Origin: Karalla daura
Taxonomy: Eukaryota; Chordata; Actinopteri; Chaetodontiformes; Leiognathidae
Length of the DNA: 64,000 nt
Direction: 5' to 3'
Assembly: GCA_029224185.1 (NCBI GenBank)
Contig: CM055192.1
Coordinates: forward strand, 1,167,001-1,231,000
The notes under the pieces were generated by a model that saw only the letters and a program-made list of their open reading frames with translations, was not told where the DNA came from and made no database searches. Position numbers and translations under genes: made by a program. This document shows positions 1 through 11,933 of this stretch, piece by piece; position 1 is the first letter of the stretch; each line of letters begins with the position of its first letter.

Positions 1-90
1 GGTTCATAAATCTGTTCATGTTTTATGTTTAAGTCTCAAGTTTTATGTTTACAGTATATGTATGTTTATGCATATGTATCTAAGTCACAG

Positions 91-258
91 GGCAATCAGC
101 TAAGCTTCAGCAGAGCTACAGCAACTTCCTGCCAGACTACTTCTCCTTAGCTGAGAAGCCTCCAGAGGAATTCTGCCTCTCCCCTGATGCCTCATCTACC
201 TCTTCCACCGACTCATCTCTGCAGTCCCAAATCTCTGTGGACCTGGTACAGAAAAGAG
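91..258 (+). CDS. rusc2: rusc2 exon a (partial gene start)
   Basis: The acceptor is ...AAGTCACAG at 82-90 and the donor is GTGAGG at 259. The exon encodes QSAKLQQSYSNFLPDYFSL and continues to VDLVQKR. The first two bases finish a codon begun in an upstream exon outside the window. A serine/threonine stretch (about residues 40-47) precedes the RUN domain. Confidence 0.8.
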
Positions 259-3200
259 GTGAGGGTATATTTTCAATGTCTATTTCCTCTCTAATGCAGT
301 TGTATGAAAAAGCTTGGGCACCCCTGACAATTTTCGGAATTTTCATCTATAAATTATTGGGTGTTTGTATCAGCAACCAAAACGAAGCAGGCTGGTCCGA
401 AAGTGCTTCTGCATACCTCAAGTGACTGTGTGGAGTGTGCTCAGAAAAGGATTCGTACGCATCACTCTCCCATATAGCTTTTCCTCATGCAAAGTGCGTT
501 GATTGAATGACGCACATCCACACCATCCGATGCAAGATGATCTTGAAGGTCTTGGCAGGTGGTCTCACCATCCCTCGCCTTTGCCTCTCTCTCTCTGCCA
601 CTTCTGGCCTTAGCAAGAACTGTGCCTGTAGCCTTGCTTTTCCTCACTATGCTCCTCACAGTGGAAACTGACAGGTGAAATCAGGTGAGATTGACAGGTG
701 GGATAGCTTTTTGTGGCCTTCCCTTAAATCATAATGCAATCTTAATGAAGTAATCTTTTAGGTCGTTCGAGATTTGTTTTGAAGCCCCCCATGTCGCAGC
801 TCTTCAGACGGGAGTCGAAGAGAAGAACACCTTGAAATTGGCCACCTTAAATTAGATACACCTGTGTATGGAGTTCAGCGCTGAATCAGCTCATCAGACC
901 AATTTTGTATTCCAATAAGTAGTTACAGGTATCCAACCTCTGATTTGATTATATACAATTGAATATCGCCACACTAAAGGTTTTTGTCTCTAAAACACCC
1001 TAGTACTTGGATCTGATTAGAAAATGAATGGCATGCCACTTTGCCAAGATTTCCTGTGAAGAAAAAGTAAATCATCACGCTGCCTCAGAGGGATGCCCAA
1101 ACTTTTTCATACAACTGTATACAGAGGAGCCTTCAACTTTCTAAAGTAACTCCTCTTTTGCATACGATATGTGTCCTAATAACCTTGTCTTTATACATGT
1201 AATAGAGGCTGCATCTCAGGCTACGATTTAGAGATGTCACAGAGAACTGATACTGTTGAAAGGTGGTTGAATCAAATCTCTTACTGCAGAAATGCTACCC
1301 ACATTGGGATGTATAACGAGTAAATGGATCATCCACCTTGGGTGAACTAACTACACTAACAGTGTTGTACCGTGACTTAGCAGGACATAGGGCGACAGAT
1401 CTTCTGAGCTTTCTCACCTTTATGTGCCAGAGATACGTTCATTTATCAAACAGATGCATTAGCCAGATCTGACTTTGCCTCATGTATGTTATTGTGTCTA
1501 ATTAAAGTTCTACTTTCTTCTAAAAGTAGAATTGTGATCAACACATCAGGCCACATGGCTGTCAACTTTTGTACTTTCATTAAGATTCAATACTGTACTT
1601 TTTGCATCACCTTCATAGCAGACAGATGGTAAGGTAATGCCTTAAAAACAGTTTTAGATATTTGGTGCTCTGCAAAATGTGTGCTTTTTTTGGAGTCACT
1701 TAATGCTTCTGTAAGGAGGGCTTAACCGGAAGCCAAATCCAAGATTAAAAAGGACATTTGCATCAACTCGTATTTGTTGCGGTATTACTGTTGCTTTTGT
1801 CCAGTAATTCCAAACCTTAACATTGTTCTGTCTCTGAACTCTATCAGGTTTAGTCAATGCTGTGAACACAGCAGTGGATCTGATCGTGGCACACTTTGGC
1901 ACCAGTCGAGACCCGGATGTGAAGGTAGGAGTTTTTGGTGATGTAAGATTAATGAGTGCTCATGACTGATTGCTATATACGGATCTAAAGGAGAGCTGCT
2001 TATTTGGGCTGATTACAGTTCTCACAAGGAAAGGGTCTTCATTTACGAAACAGTGCAGTGCTGCTAAAGCATGTACCTCTGTGTCAAATTTGGGTTTTAT
2101 AAAAAAGAGACATCGAAAGAAGAATGAAGTAACCAAAGAATTCTGACTCTGGTATGTTTGTGAAAAACACTAAAAGAGCCAAAGAGGCATAGATTGATAT
2201 AGCTTTCTGCAAAGTGCACATGGACACATAAACACACACTTCACTGCTCCATATATTTGCGATATTTAATATATTTGGGATATTTGGAAGCTGTTACAGA
2301 GAAACATGCATCAGGTGCAAGGCATACAGACAGCACATTGATTCTCTGTAATTTAATTAAGAGTACAAACCAAATGTGGATGAAACTAATCTTTTTAAAA
2401 ATAGAGCAGAAACTTTGTTTATTTTTTCTCCACTTTCTGATTTCTTCCACTTTAATCTCCTGAATCTCTACCAGGCCAAACTAGGGAACAGTTGGGTGAG
2501 TCCGAATGTGGGTCACCTCATCCTAAAATACCTCTGCCCAGCCCTGCATGAGGTGCTGCAGGATGGTCTGAGGGCCTACGTCTTGGACCTTATCATTGGT
2601 CAGCGACGCTGTCAGCCCTGGAGCTTGGTGGAGTCCTCCACACAGCTGGGTGAGGACCAGAGCAGAACCTCTTGCTTTTGCCTCAATTACATAACTGACA
2701 TTTTGACCACAGTTTGTAGTAAATGTTCACGGGCCTCATATTTGCATATTTCCCTACATTAGGTCCATCCACTCGTGTTCTCCACAGCCTGTTCTCAAAG
2801 GTGAGCCAGTATTCTGAGCTCACCAGCCACAGCATGAGACTCAATGCCTTCATCTTCGGCCTGCTCAAGTGAGTTATCTTTCTTCAAAATTGTTTTTTTT
2901 TTTACATAATTTTCATTTGTTGTAACTTGTTGTAAGTAACAATTATCCTCTTAATTTGGGTGTGTCTGAGATGCTACATAGTTGTAGCACATACAAGCAT
3001 ATCCAGCTGAAGACAGATAGGCAGAAATATGAGCCCAGGAAGCCACTCTGGACACCGCTGTGTTGGCTGTTCTGAGAGGAGAAGGAAAGCTAGAGTACAC
3101 AGACTGACTGGAAGTAACAGAGATGATGAGAGGCAGTCGCTGAAGGAGGGGACACACCAGGAGCTGGACAGAGGAGAGTTAACTGGATCCGTGCTGGCCA

Positions 3201-6200
3201 GTGTGTTATGTCCAGGGGTATGCGAGTACGAGTGCACGACAAAAACTGGCAATGCGGGATGCCACTTGTGTCACTGCTGCGCTTTTGGGTATTGACCAAG
3301 CCCTGGCCCTCTGTGACGTCACCTGGTGGCCGCCATTCAGCACGCTAGAGCCAATACCCTCAACACACCCACCGATTGATACGATCCATACTGGCTATCA
3401 GAGAATAAGACGACTTCACGAACGGGGTTAACAGTCTATTCATCTGATCAATGTGACTCGGCCTCTCACCTCTGTGAAGGTCCCCCGTCAGCCAAATGGA
3501 TGCGCACATATTTAAGCTCTAATATCTTATTAATCATGGATTTTTTTTCGCAAATAGACCACAAGATCACACGCCGGCACAGAAAATTGTTGAAGCTACA
3601 TTATAACCTTAACTAGAAATAATGAGAAACAAAATAATAGGCATTCTCAGTGCAGGCTATTGTCAGTAAATGAATGAGTTCATATGGATTGAAAAATGGT
3701 CTCATATCTACTTGTATGTTTCGTCTCGTGGTGGAGTTAAGTTTCACTTTCACTGTACAAGGCGGGAGCTCTGAGAAGGAAAGACAAACAAAGGCTGTTT
3801 GTGAAAGGGATGTATTCTACTGTACAGCACAACATACATACATAACACATAAAAAGCACAACACGCAAGAGTGCGCAAGTTTACGTTAAACATGTCTGAT
3901 GTAGGTCGGAAGAAGTGGGTAAAATGCCTCCTCCTTCAAACTGAGCGAGATGTTTGGGTCTGGATGGGATCATGTCCGTGTCTGTACCTAGACCGCAGTC
4001 TGCCAGTTACTGACCCCTGGTTTAGACCCAGAGAGCACGACATTATCACTGCTCCTCCCTGCGGATAAATGAGGCATTGCAAGTGGTTTTCACTCAGGCT
4101 GCTTGGGGCCTCGCTGTCTACATAATTTCAGATCAGATTACCCCTGAGTATTCAGTGGGACCTATGGGTGACCAGCTAAGGGCTAGCCAAGGAGCCATGA
4201 CTGAAAAGAAGTTTTGAGTGACCTCATCTGTAAGATATTTCAGTTCATCCGATCACACATCAACATCAAGATTTAAAGGCAGCTTTAGCATGCCTTTCTC
4301 TAGTGTGTGTACAATGTTGGGTAAGTTACTTTAAAAATGTAATTTGTTGCAGTTACACGTTGTTTAAAATGTATTTGTGGTATAATTTTTTCGAATACTA
4401 TTGAAAACGAATTACTTTTGTATTAATTCTTGATTACTTTAAGGATTTAATGAGTACTGACCCATGTTCACCATTTATTTTTTGAGAACCGACGGTGTGA
4501 ACCTTAAAACAATACTTAAGGTACAGTGGAGAGGACTAACTGCAATGCCTGGGTTAACAACACTATAATTGATGCAGCTGAATGAAGATGAACCGTCTTT
4601 GTGTGGGAATTGCTGACACGCAATCACAGGAGGTCTACAAGGAGAGATGTCTGCAGCGGGCATGTGACATTCTTAAGACTGCTCTCAAAGGGCCCTTACT
4701 CTTTTCTGCTCCTCCTCCAGGCTCCACTGTTTCCACAGTCTGAGGACTAACACAAACAGGTTCAGAAACCACTTCTTCTCACAGTGGTCACCCTATGGAG
4801 CTCTTAACAAAGACCAGTCTTTCCTTATACCCTCTATCCACGCCTTACCATCCACACAGCATCTGTTCCACAGCATCCTCTTCAATTCATATCTCTATAG
4901 CCCTATCTACAGTGGTATGGGATTATCTGTATATCATCTGTATAATTATTCCATCTGTATTTGTCACATTTGTTTATACCATGCTATTTTTCATTGCCCT
5001 GTGCATTGTGTTGCTACAACTACGTTGTACATACTCTGCACATACATGTACTGTATTCCAATAGGTAATTTATTCTGCACATATCTATTAACCATCTTTA
5101 CTTACGCTAGCTCTAAATAACTGCATTTTATCTCTGAACGCCACATTTATTCTGTACCTATTACACAATCTGTACGTGCACTTCTTGATTAGATGCCAAA
5201 CTGCATTTTATTACTTCACTACATGTGTGATGGCAACGAAGTTTTCTAATTTGGTAACAAGTGGTGAGCATATAGTGAATGGCAGTAGCCAAGCAGGTAG
5301 CTATGGAAACAGGGGTGCTTAACGGTGGTGGCTATGTTTGTTGTCTGTAAGACATTGCATCAGTCGTATCGTATATCAAAACGTCATATTATGTTGCAGG
5401 GCCGTCGTTGCCTATACGCAGAACACGCACAGTGCGTAGAGCCTCACGATCCAGTAGGGGCTCCATTTTGCACGAAATATGCGCAGGCGTGGTCAGACGC
5501 GCGGGGAGGGGGGTGGGTGGGTGGGGGCGTGCGAGGCCGGGAGAGAAAGTACCTTCAAAGACGATCCTCGGGTCGTTGGTTGGCGGCGTGCGTCTCGCAG
5601 GGTCGCTGCTTGAGCTGAAACGGAACGCTTGCTGCTGCTCCAGCACGGAAACGCTGACCCCGCGGAAGGCAAACTTGACACACCCAGGACAGAGACACGG
5701 GGCTCCGGTGGGAAACAACGAAATACTGCAAAGCAATGAAATGTCATTAAATATGTTGCAGCGCTTTTGGTTTTAGTCTTAAAATGTAACTACAATTGTG
5801 ATTCTTAATATATCCATAAGTAACTGTAACGGAGTTACATATTTTCCCATTGTAACTGCAACAAATTACAGTTACACTTTTATGTAATTAAATTACATAA
5901 CGCCATTACATGTAATTCGTGACTCCCCAACACTGTAACTCACGGCCATAACTCCCTGTGAAAAACCATCTGGTCCTGGTGCTTTCTGATGCTTTGTTCG
6001 TGATCTTTTATTAAAATAGATGGATATGTTGCAGTGATCTTTAACGGTGAATATGCATTATTGTAGATGTTTCTGAAGGGTATTGCTGTATCCTCCTTTT
6101 TAAGTTTCCTGAGGTTTCAAGTCTTTGTTTTTTTTCTTTCTGCTTCCAGTACTTGATCAGTCTTTTTTATGATGAGCAGGGAGTTATTTCACACAACCGC

Positions 6201-9000
6201 ATTCGCTGTCTCCTATGGGGCGCATTGCAGATCACTGGTGTACCGGGACACTTCACAATGCTCTACATGTGAATGACGACTCAACTCAACTCAACTTTTA
6301 TTTGTTTTAAGTGCCATATCATAACAGCTGTTATCTCAGAGCACTTAACAAGCAGAGCAACAATGTGTATATAGTGAAAAAACCCCTGTCCTTAGACCCT
6401 CGCAAAGGCTGAGGAACTCCCAAGAAAAACCCTGACAGGGAAAAAAGGGGAGAAACCTCAGGGTGAGAGACAGAGGAGGGGATCCTCACCCAGGACGGAC
6501 AGGCGGGCACAAACAAAACATTATTGATGGCTAACAGTTCAGGATATAAATCAATGAATTGAATTGAATCAGTCCATAGTAGCAGGCAGGAGGAACCGCA
6601 GTGAGATGAGCCGGGAAGAGGTGGTCCTGGATCCAGCTCAGCGTTGATGGAAGTCGGAAGGGAAAATAAAAATAATAAAAATAAAATGAAAAATGAAAAA
6701 TAAAATAAGAATAAAAAGAAAATTAAGAATTAAAAAATAAAATATTAATAAAAATTAAAATAAGAATAAATAAATAAATAAATAATAGAAATATATAGAT
6801 ATATGTATAAACAAAAATAAAAACCCACCCTGTTGAGGTGGGTTTGACCACAACGGGAGAGAAAAAGTACATGATCGCCAGTGAAACAATGAAACGCCAG
6901 TGAAACAATTTGATATTTAAAATGTTCTTTTTCCATTGGAAGTACTCAACTATGCATGCACGCGATCCGTGGATCTGAGGCTAGTCTACTCTGCTCTTGC
7001 TGCAGCAGCTGGTGAAACAATATGATTAGGCTATAATTTTACCGGTTTGGCAAGTGATTGGCTGTTGGTGACAGGGGGTGGGCAAATCACCATCTTTGTC
7101 ATTTTGGATTTCCCCATTCAAAATGACTCAAGGACTCGGGGCTTAATCTTGTCACCACTCAGTCACTCAGTCATTTGCACTGCAAAATGGAACAGAATAA
7201 TACGTATATAATAATCTTAATACGTCATGCTTGGCACATTTGGCAGCATCCTCATCCAAAGCCTTTTTGCTCTTCGTCCAGGTCTTTTCAGTCTCTTTTG
7301 ATCAAATGCTTTCATCCATCCTTACTTGTGACTGGTGCTGCTGCCGAAGGACTCTTTAGAGAAGACTTGCAATATAGAACCAGCCAGCACTGAAAAATGT
7401 ATTTGGACTTTCTCAGATAGTACAACTGATCTGATCTGCTGTCATGGGGAGACTGCCATGTATTAGACAACAAATGGAACAAATACAATTTTATACATTT
7501 TCAGCTCTGAAACTGTTATTGGTTGTAGTATTGAAGTTTCAAATCGTCCTGCTGATGAGCATAATGACGTGACTGAGTGGTCATGAATCCTAATGCAATG
7601 TCTGTCCTTGTGTTTTAGCTTGAAGTCGTTGGAGTTCTGGTTCATTCACCTCTACACACATGAAGGTAAGACAAGTGACATTTAGTTTGTTGTTTCACAT
7701 CCACGTGTGCATGAAGCTTTGATGCTATTTTTCCACCTGTATTGTCCGCGCCTCCTCAGATATCATCGCAGCCCACTACAACTTGTGGGGGTTCCTTCAC
7801 CTGTCGCAAGGGGCATGTCAGCCCCTGTTTGAGGAGCTCCTCCTCCTGCTACAGCCGCTGTCGCTCCTGCCGTTTGACCTTGACCTCCTGTTTGAACCAC
7901 ACCTCCTCGAAAAGGGCCAAGAGCAACTCCGATGTAAGGAGAAGCTTTGCTCAGGCCAGAATGTGGACCACTCAGTGTGCTCAACATTCCAGCTCACAAG
8001 GGGATGGGGTACCTCTGTCAGTGAGATGGTGCGAGACTCAGGCGCTGAGTTAAAAAGAGAGAGACCGATGCTAAGGAGAGAGAGAACGTGGCCATGGATG
8101 GAAGGGGTGGGATGGAGAAAAGGAACAGGGGGTAACTCAAGGTTTGGGAAAGAGGGGACAGCAGCCGAGGATGTGGCAGCAACAAAGATGGAAGTAGGAT
8201 TTTCCAATTTGTGGAGGGAGAAGGGGTCAGTGGGGAAGAGGGTGAAAGACATAGGACAAGAGAGCCAAGAAAAATGTGAAACTAGACTGGAACAGAACAA
8301 GAGTAAGGAAAAAAAGAAGGAGGTGAAAGAGGAGGGGCATCAGCAGAAAGACAGACAGGCAGGCTGGTGGTATCAGCTGATGCAATCTTCCCAGGTTTAC
8401 ATCAACCAGTCCACAGAGGGTTCAAAATTTGTCAAGACTGAGAAGAAGAAGAAGTCATCAGAGAGTCATCACAAGCAGCTACCTCCCACCAGAGAGGGTG
8501 TTGTGGAGGGGGCTGAGTCAAAGCAGGAGGAGCTGAGTCTCAGGAGCAGGAATAGTAACAGCAGCAACACCGGCTGGGAGTCGTTAGGCCCCTGGGGAAG
8601 GCCCTCATGGATGGGCAGCCCACCAGAGTCTGTGGTCCCCCAAGAGAAAGAGATCCACTCTGAGAGGGCTACAGAAGCTGCAGCCCAAATTGCAGCTCAG
8701 GAGAGGAGCCCTACTCAGGAACAGCGGCTGCACTGGGGAAGGCTCTTTGGATCCAGCGTATCCTCTCCATCCAAAATGAGAAGAGAGAGCCAAAATACCA
8801 CGCAGAGGACAAAACCTCCCTCAATGAGGTATGTTGCAGTAGTACTGACGAGCAAAAAGACTTAAATGATAACGTGTGTAATAAAGAATTGTGTGTGCAC
8901 GTGGGTACAAAAATGAATAAGGGATAGGAATAAGTGTTAGATGAAGTCAAGGAATATGTAAAAGAATATGTTGCGCACATATGTATGTGTATATATATAT

Positions 9001-9060
<60 letters not shown>

Positions 9061-11758
9061 CTGGTGTGAGTCCAGGGCCACTCTGTCCTGCCCTGAAAAC
9101 ATCCCTGATTTGAATGGGAGAGAAAAAAAGTTGCACGAAGTGTAGAGAGAGAGAGAGAGCGAAAGAGCAAGCAAGCAAGTACAGCAGTAACGTCCTCCAG
9201 GAGAGATCAGGGCAGCAGCAGCAGCAGCAGCAACCCCCCAACCCTAACACCTAATTTTAGCAATATTGTGGAGGTGAAAGCGGGACATCTTTGAAAAATA
9301 TTAAAATAAATTGATAAAATGTAATAATTTAAGCAGGGACTAAATGACACATCCTGGTCAAAACTAACATAGGATCTTTGCAGTGGTCCCAGAAGCAGTA
9401 TTTCTGGCAACTATTTTGTAGTACTGTGATATCAGATATAGAATCCCTTAGGTGTTTTGGAGCAATAACTCAGTTTTATCAGAATTCAGAAGAAGGAAAT
9501 TGTGGGTCATCCAGGTCTTATTGTCATCAAGGCAGGAATGAAGCTGCTGTAGTCGATTGCGTTCACTCGGCACTGACCAAGCTCCGACCCTCCGCGACAT
9601 CGCATTGGTTTGCAAAGACCCGTTAATGAAGCCAGGCGTTTGACTCTCATGGGACTGCCATTCTTCACACTGGAGCTAGCAGAAACCATAGGGCGGGGAG
9701 GGAGAGGAGGGTGACGGGTATAACTTTTCACCTTCATCATCCTCAACACACCCTTTGATCCACTGATTTAATTGCTTCATATATCTGCATTTGAATTTTT
9801 ACATCTTACATAAAATATGGCACATTTCAATCAGATTTAAGGTGGCTTACATGTTATATGTTTGTTTTTGGCCTGCGGCCCACCCATGATATTCACTTGG
9901 GGGAGATGGATTATTACCGACACAGACAAATGATATCGGTCTGAAAGATAGGACTGGAATCAATCTAAAGCAGTGCCTCTGATTCCAAGGAGATTTTCCA
10001 GTCTCCTTAGTGAGATCTGGTGGTCAACCGTATCAAAAGCAGCACTAAGATCTGACAAGACAAGCGCTGAAACAAGACCTTGGTCGGACACCATATTGAC
10101 GTCAATAGTGACTTCAACTAGTGTGGTCTCAGTGCTATGATTCATTCTAAAACCAGGATCTGGGCCTGTAGTTTGCTCAAATCCCCTGATTGAGGAAAGG
10201 TTTCTTAAGGAGAGCTTTGATTATGGCAACTTTAAAATTAAGAGGAACGTAACCTATGGACAGGTTAATCAGGTTTAGTAAGGAGGTGCCAATTAAAGGG
10301 AACACTTCCTTAAACAACCTAGTGGGAGTAGGGCCTAGGAGAGAGGTTGATGGAGAGGTTGAAAGGAGAAGATGATAGTCAGCTGACGTATGTCAATGGG
10401 AACAAATGTAGTTAGTGATCTATCTGGATTACAGAAAGAGAAACCAGAAACCCTTTATCACATGTTCTTACATTTGGCAGCATCTGCTTGCAACAGCTGT
10501 CAGAGGTAGATAGATGAATAGAAACTCTATTAATCCCTTTAGGACCCCTCTGAAAATTCAAGAAATGTATGTATCATCCTGTAACTTCTTTGCTAGACCA
10601 GTCACAGGTGAGGGCGCAGGACCCCTGTGTTTGGACTGCAGCCCTGACTTCGCCTTCGCTTTTGACTGGGCCCTGGACCCTCACCTGTGATTGACCAAAA
10701 ACCCCAACAAGTGAGGTGAAATGGATTTGTCACACCCAGAAATAAATATATTGGAACAAAATTCATAAAAAAGCAGGTAATATGAAACATGAAGCAGCCA
10801 GCAGAGAGAGGAATCCCAAAAGTCAAATTCTGTCGAGCAAGAAGGCACGTCACCTGTGTTCAAAAAGCCCAAAACCCACAATCCAATTTTTATGTAGAAG
10901 TCTGAAGAAGTGTCAAATGTGTTCACAGGAACTTCAGAGGTATGTATATGAAACACAGGAAAGTCAAATAAAAGAGCACTGGTCAACCACAGGGGCAATG
11001 TCCTGTAACTGGACCAAAATGCCCAGAATTCCATAAATAGTATCAATCACACTTGCGTTGGCTGTGATGGGATTCTGCTGGTGACTACAGTATCATCTTG
11101 GATGATGAACAGGCCCGTCACCGGGTAGCTATTGGTGCAGTATGTTTCATTATGTTTTCCAATGTTTTTTTGTGCTTATTTTACCAGGCCACCTTCAGGT
11201 TGGCTATCTCTGGACAGGTCTGTTCTTGACCTCATTGCGCAGACTGTTGGAGGTGGGAGTTCGAAGAAGGCCGTGTCTCCAACAGCACCCGTTCACACCC
11301 AAACAACATCTCCCCCAAGGTCTACCCAAAGAATTCAGGCCAAACAGTGCTCTTGGTAAGGAAACACTATTCTCTTTCTAGCAGGGTTTCCTCCTGTCCT
11401 TATACTAATTTAAAAAAAACATGAATAAGGGTATAAAATTCAACACAATTTAAAATCATCAATGATGTCCCCAAATTGTTTTCTTTAAAATGTTGAGTTC
11501 ACAATCATAGTTCATGTCTGTTGACCTCTCCCCCATATCCTGGCCCCTTCCCTCAGTGAAGTGCAAGCACTGAGCCACCACAACGCCATATGCCCCAGCC
11601 ACTTGAGCTTCAGCAAGTGCAACACCCTGCATATCCTGGGCAAGGCTGACACAGACAGGCTGCCCGGCTCCCTGGCCTCCACGCAGGGCCTCGATCCCAT
11701 CATCGCACTGAAAAACATGGAAGAGAGACAGGACCCCACTGGGATCAGGCAGTGCTGA
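91..11758 (+). CDS. rusc2: RUSC2-like RUN and SH3 domain protein, 3' part of gene (8 exons)
   Basis: Coding exons are 91-258, 1848-1924, 2475-2649, 2763-2868, 7619-7665, 7760-8828, 11188-11355 and 11557-11758. Every junction has GT/AG borders and the phases close, giving 669 residues to a TGA stop at 11756. In order the fragment has a LPDYFSL/PPEEFCLSPD lead-in, a RUN domain (about residues 48-210, with DLIVAHFGTSRDP, SPNVGHLILKYLCPAL and GPSTRVLHSLFSKVSQ), a long charged linker, the block GWWYQLMQSSQVYI, REGVVEGAE and WMGSPPES, then PPSGWLSLDRSV and an SH3-like end. The linker blocks match RUSC2 better than RUSC1 from memory. Known RUSC2 (iporin) binds Rab1 and GM130, and serves as an AP-4 accessory protein moving ATG9A vesicles. 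The 5' exons are outside the window. A teleost rusc2 paralogue cannot be excluded. Confidence 0.82.
259..1847 (+). other. rusc2 intron; nothing recognised
   Basis: This is a 1.6 kb AT-rich intron between RUN-domain exons. No open frame, known repeat or conserved block was recognised. Confidence 0.6.
1848..1924 (+). CDS. rusc2: rusc2 exon b, start of RUN domain
   Basis: The acceptor CTATCAG precedes 1848 and the donor GTAGGA starts at 1925. With the split Gly codon the exon encodes GLVNAVNTAVDLIVAHF then GTSRDPDVK, a signature of the RUSC family RUN domain. Confidence 0.85.
2475..2649 (+). CDS. rusc2: rusc2 exon c, RUN domain core
   Basis: The acceptor CTCTACCAG precedes 2475 and the donor GTGAGG starts at 2650. 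It encodes AKLGNSWVSPNVGHLILKYL followed by CPALHEVLQDGLRAYVLDLI and ends in a split Gly codon. Confidence 0.87.
2763..2868 (+). CDS. rusc2: rusc2 exon d, RUN domain
   Basis: The acceptor TACATTAG precedes 2763 and the donor GTGAGT starts at 2869. It encodes PSTRVLHSLFSKVSQYSE and then LTSHSMRLNAFIFGLL, ending two bases into the Asn codon completed by the next exon. Confidence 0.87.
4709..5110 (+). mobile_element. Possible LINE 3' end fragment inside the element
   Basis: The sequence near 4735-4800 reads in one frame as RTNTNRFRNHFFSQW, resembling the conserved C-terminal tail of CR1/Rex-type LINE proteins. An AT-rich segment like a LINE 3' UTR follows. The evidence is a short similarity from memory only. 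Confidence 0.3.
5395..5730. other. GC- and CpG-rich patch in rusc2 intron
   Basis: This stretch is much richer in CG dinucleotides and G runs than its AT-rich surroundings. It sits inside the 4312-5935 element, so it probably belongs to the transposon rather than being a promoter. Open frames on both strands here are not supported by any family. Confidence 0.4.
6283..6790 (+). repeat. Teleost dispersed repeat copy with A-rich tail
   Basis: It starts ACTTTTATTTGTTTTAAGTG and continues with ACAGCTGTTATCTCAGAGCA, a combination that recurs at 13780-13896 and, more diverged, at 25398-25620. It ends in about 130 bp of A-rich simple sequence (6662-6790), consistent with retroposition. A perfect 9-bp stem hairpin, AAACCCACC/GGTGGGTTT, follows at 6821-6845. 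Confidence 0.6.
7619..7665 (+). CDS. rusc2: rusc2 exon e, 47-nt micro-exon of RUN domain
   Basis: The acceptor TGTTTTAG precedes 7619 and the donor GTAAGA starts at 7666. It encodes LKSLEFWFIHLYTHE with split codons at both ends (Asn and Asp). It is too short to appear as an ORF but both splice phases fit. Confidence 0.85.
7760..8828 (+). CDS. rusc2: rusc2 exon f, end of RUN domain and linker
   Basis: The acceptor CCTCCTCAG precedes 7760 and the donor GTATGT starts at 8829. The first 60 residues finish the RUN domain (IIAAHYNLWGFLHLSQ and EELLLLLQPLSLLPFDLDLL). A long Lys/Glu/Arg-rich linker of about 170 residues follows with no recognised fold. The exon closes with the RUSC2 hallmark blocks GWWYQLMQSSQVYI, TREGVVEGAE and WMGSPPES, then HWGRLFGSS. 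Reading past the donor would stop at 8863-8865, so the splice site is needed. Confidence 0.85.
9004..9059. repeat. (CA)n microsatellite
   Basis: About 28 uninterrupted CA units lie in the rusc2 intron. A (CAG)6-type run lies at 9213-9232. Confidence 0.95.
9950..10200 (-). mobile_element. L2-like LINE reverse-transcriptase relic
   Basis: Read on the minus strand, the segment encodes NHSTETTLVEVT, then SALVLSDLSAAFDTVDHQ and RRLENLLGIRGTALD. This is the conserved Asp-containing core (LSAAFDTVDH) of fish L2-type reverse transcriptases. Only about 60 residues remain and there is no start or intact gene. A second, more damaged copy in the same orientation lies at 30860-31190. Confidence 0.7.
11188..11355 (+). 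CDS. rusc2: rusc2 exon g, pre-SH3 block
   Basis: The acceptor TTTTACCAG precedes 11188 and the donor GTAAGG starts at 11356. It encodes PPSGWLSLDRSVLDLIAQTV then GGGSSKKAVS and a Thr/Pro-rich stretch. The WLSLDRSV block is conserved in RUSC2. Without splicing the frame ends at a TAA four bases past the donor. Confidence 0.85.
11557..11758 (+). CDS. rusc2: rusc2 last exon, degenerate SH3 domain
   Basis: The acceptor CTTCCCTCAG precedes 11557, and the split Cys codon gives CEVQALSHHNAICPSHLSF then SKCNTLHILGKADTDRLP. The layout follows the RUSC2 SH3 domain (CEVQALCHH, LSF-KGD, LRVLG, DWLRC, GLVP). Here DWLRC has become DRLPG, KGD has become KCN and GLVP has become GLDP. The hallmark SH3 Trp is therefore missing. 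The domain may no longer bind Pro-rich ligands. The stop is TGA at 11756-11758. Confidence 0.8.
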
Positions 11759-11933
11759 TGGGAGGAACTGCTGTGAGAGGAATGAAGGCCGCAGACATCA
11801 TAGAGGTTGTTTTACATGATTCCCGACAAAAATGCTGTAAAATATCTGAGTCATTTGAAGCCCATACACAGACACGTTCAAAGGAAGCATGCCGGCATAC
11901 ATACTTACTATAGACCAAACAAGAATAAACCCA

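Larger units (their letters stand above)
4312..5935. mobile_element. DNA-transposon-like element with inverted ends, decayed
   Basis: The left end reads CAATGTTGGGTAAGTTACTT and the right end, in inverted orientation, reads CAGTGTTGGGGAGTCACG. Both ends also share the subterminal block GTAATTTGTTGCAGTTAC in opposite orientation (near 4340-4357 and 5855-5872). The CAGTGTTGGG start resembles fish hAT-type elements. No target-site duplication is evident and no transposase frame remains. The length is about 1.6 kb. Confidence 0.55.
2869..7618 (+). other. rusc2 large intron with transposon debris
   Basis: This 4.75 kb intron is the largest in the visible part of rusc2. It holds a DNA-transposon-like element at 4312-5935, a GC- and CpG-rich patch at 5395-5730 and a teleost dispersed repeat with an A-rich tail at 6283-6790. 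Outside these no gene was recognised. Short open frames at 2974-3431 look like chance or repeat-derived frames. Confidence 0.6.
8829..11187 (+). other. rusc2 intron with CA array and LINE relic
   Basis: This 2.4 kb intron contains a (CA)n array at 9004-9059, a short CAG run at 9213-9232, a GC-richer patch near 9540-9750 and a minus-strand reverse-transcriptase relic at about 9950-10200. Nothing gene-like was seen from 10400 to 11187. Confidence 0.6.

Noticed and set aside
5389..5776. Protein-coding gene in the CpG-rich patch of the rusc2 intron
   Set aside because: Frames on both strands are open only because of composition, and the patch lies inside a transposon-like element.
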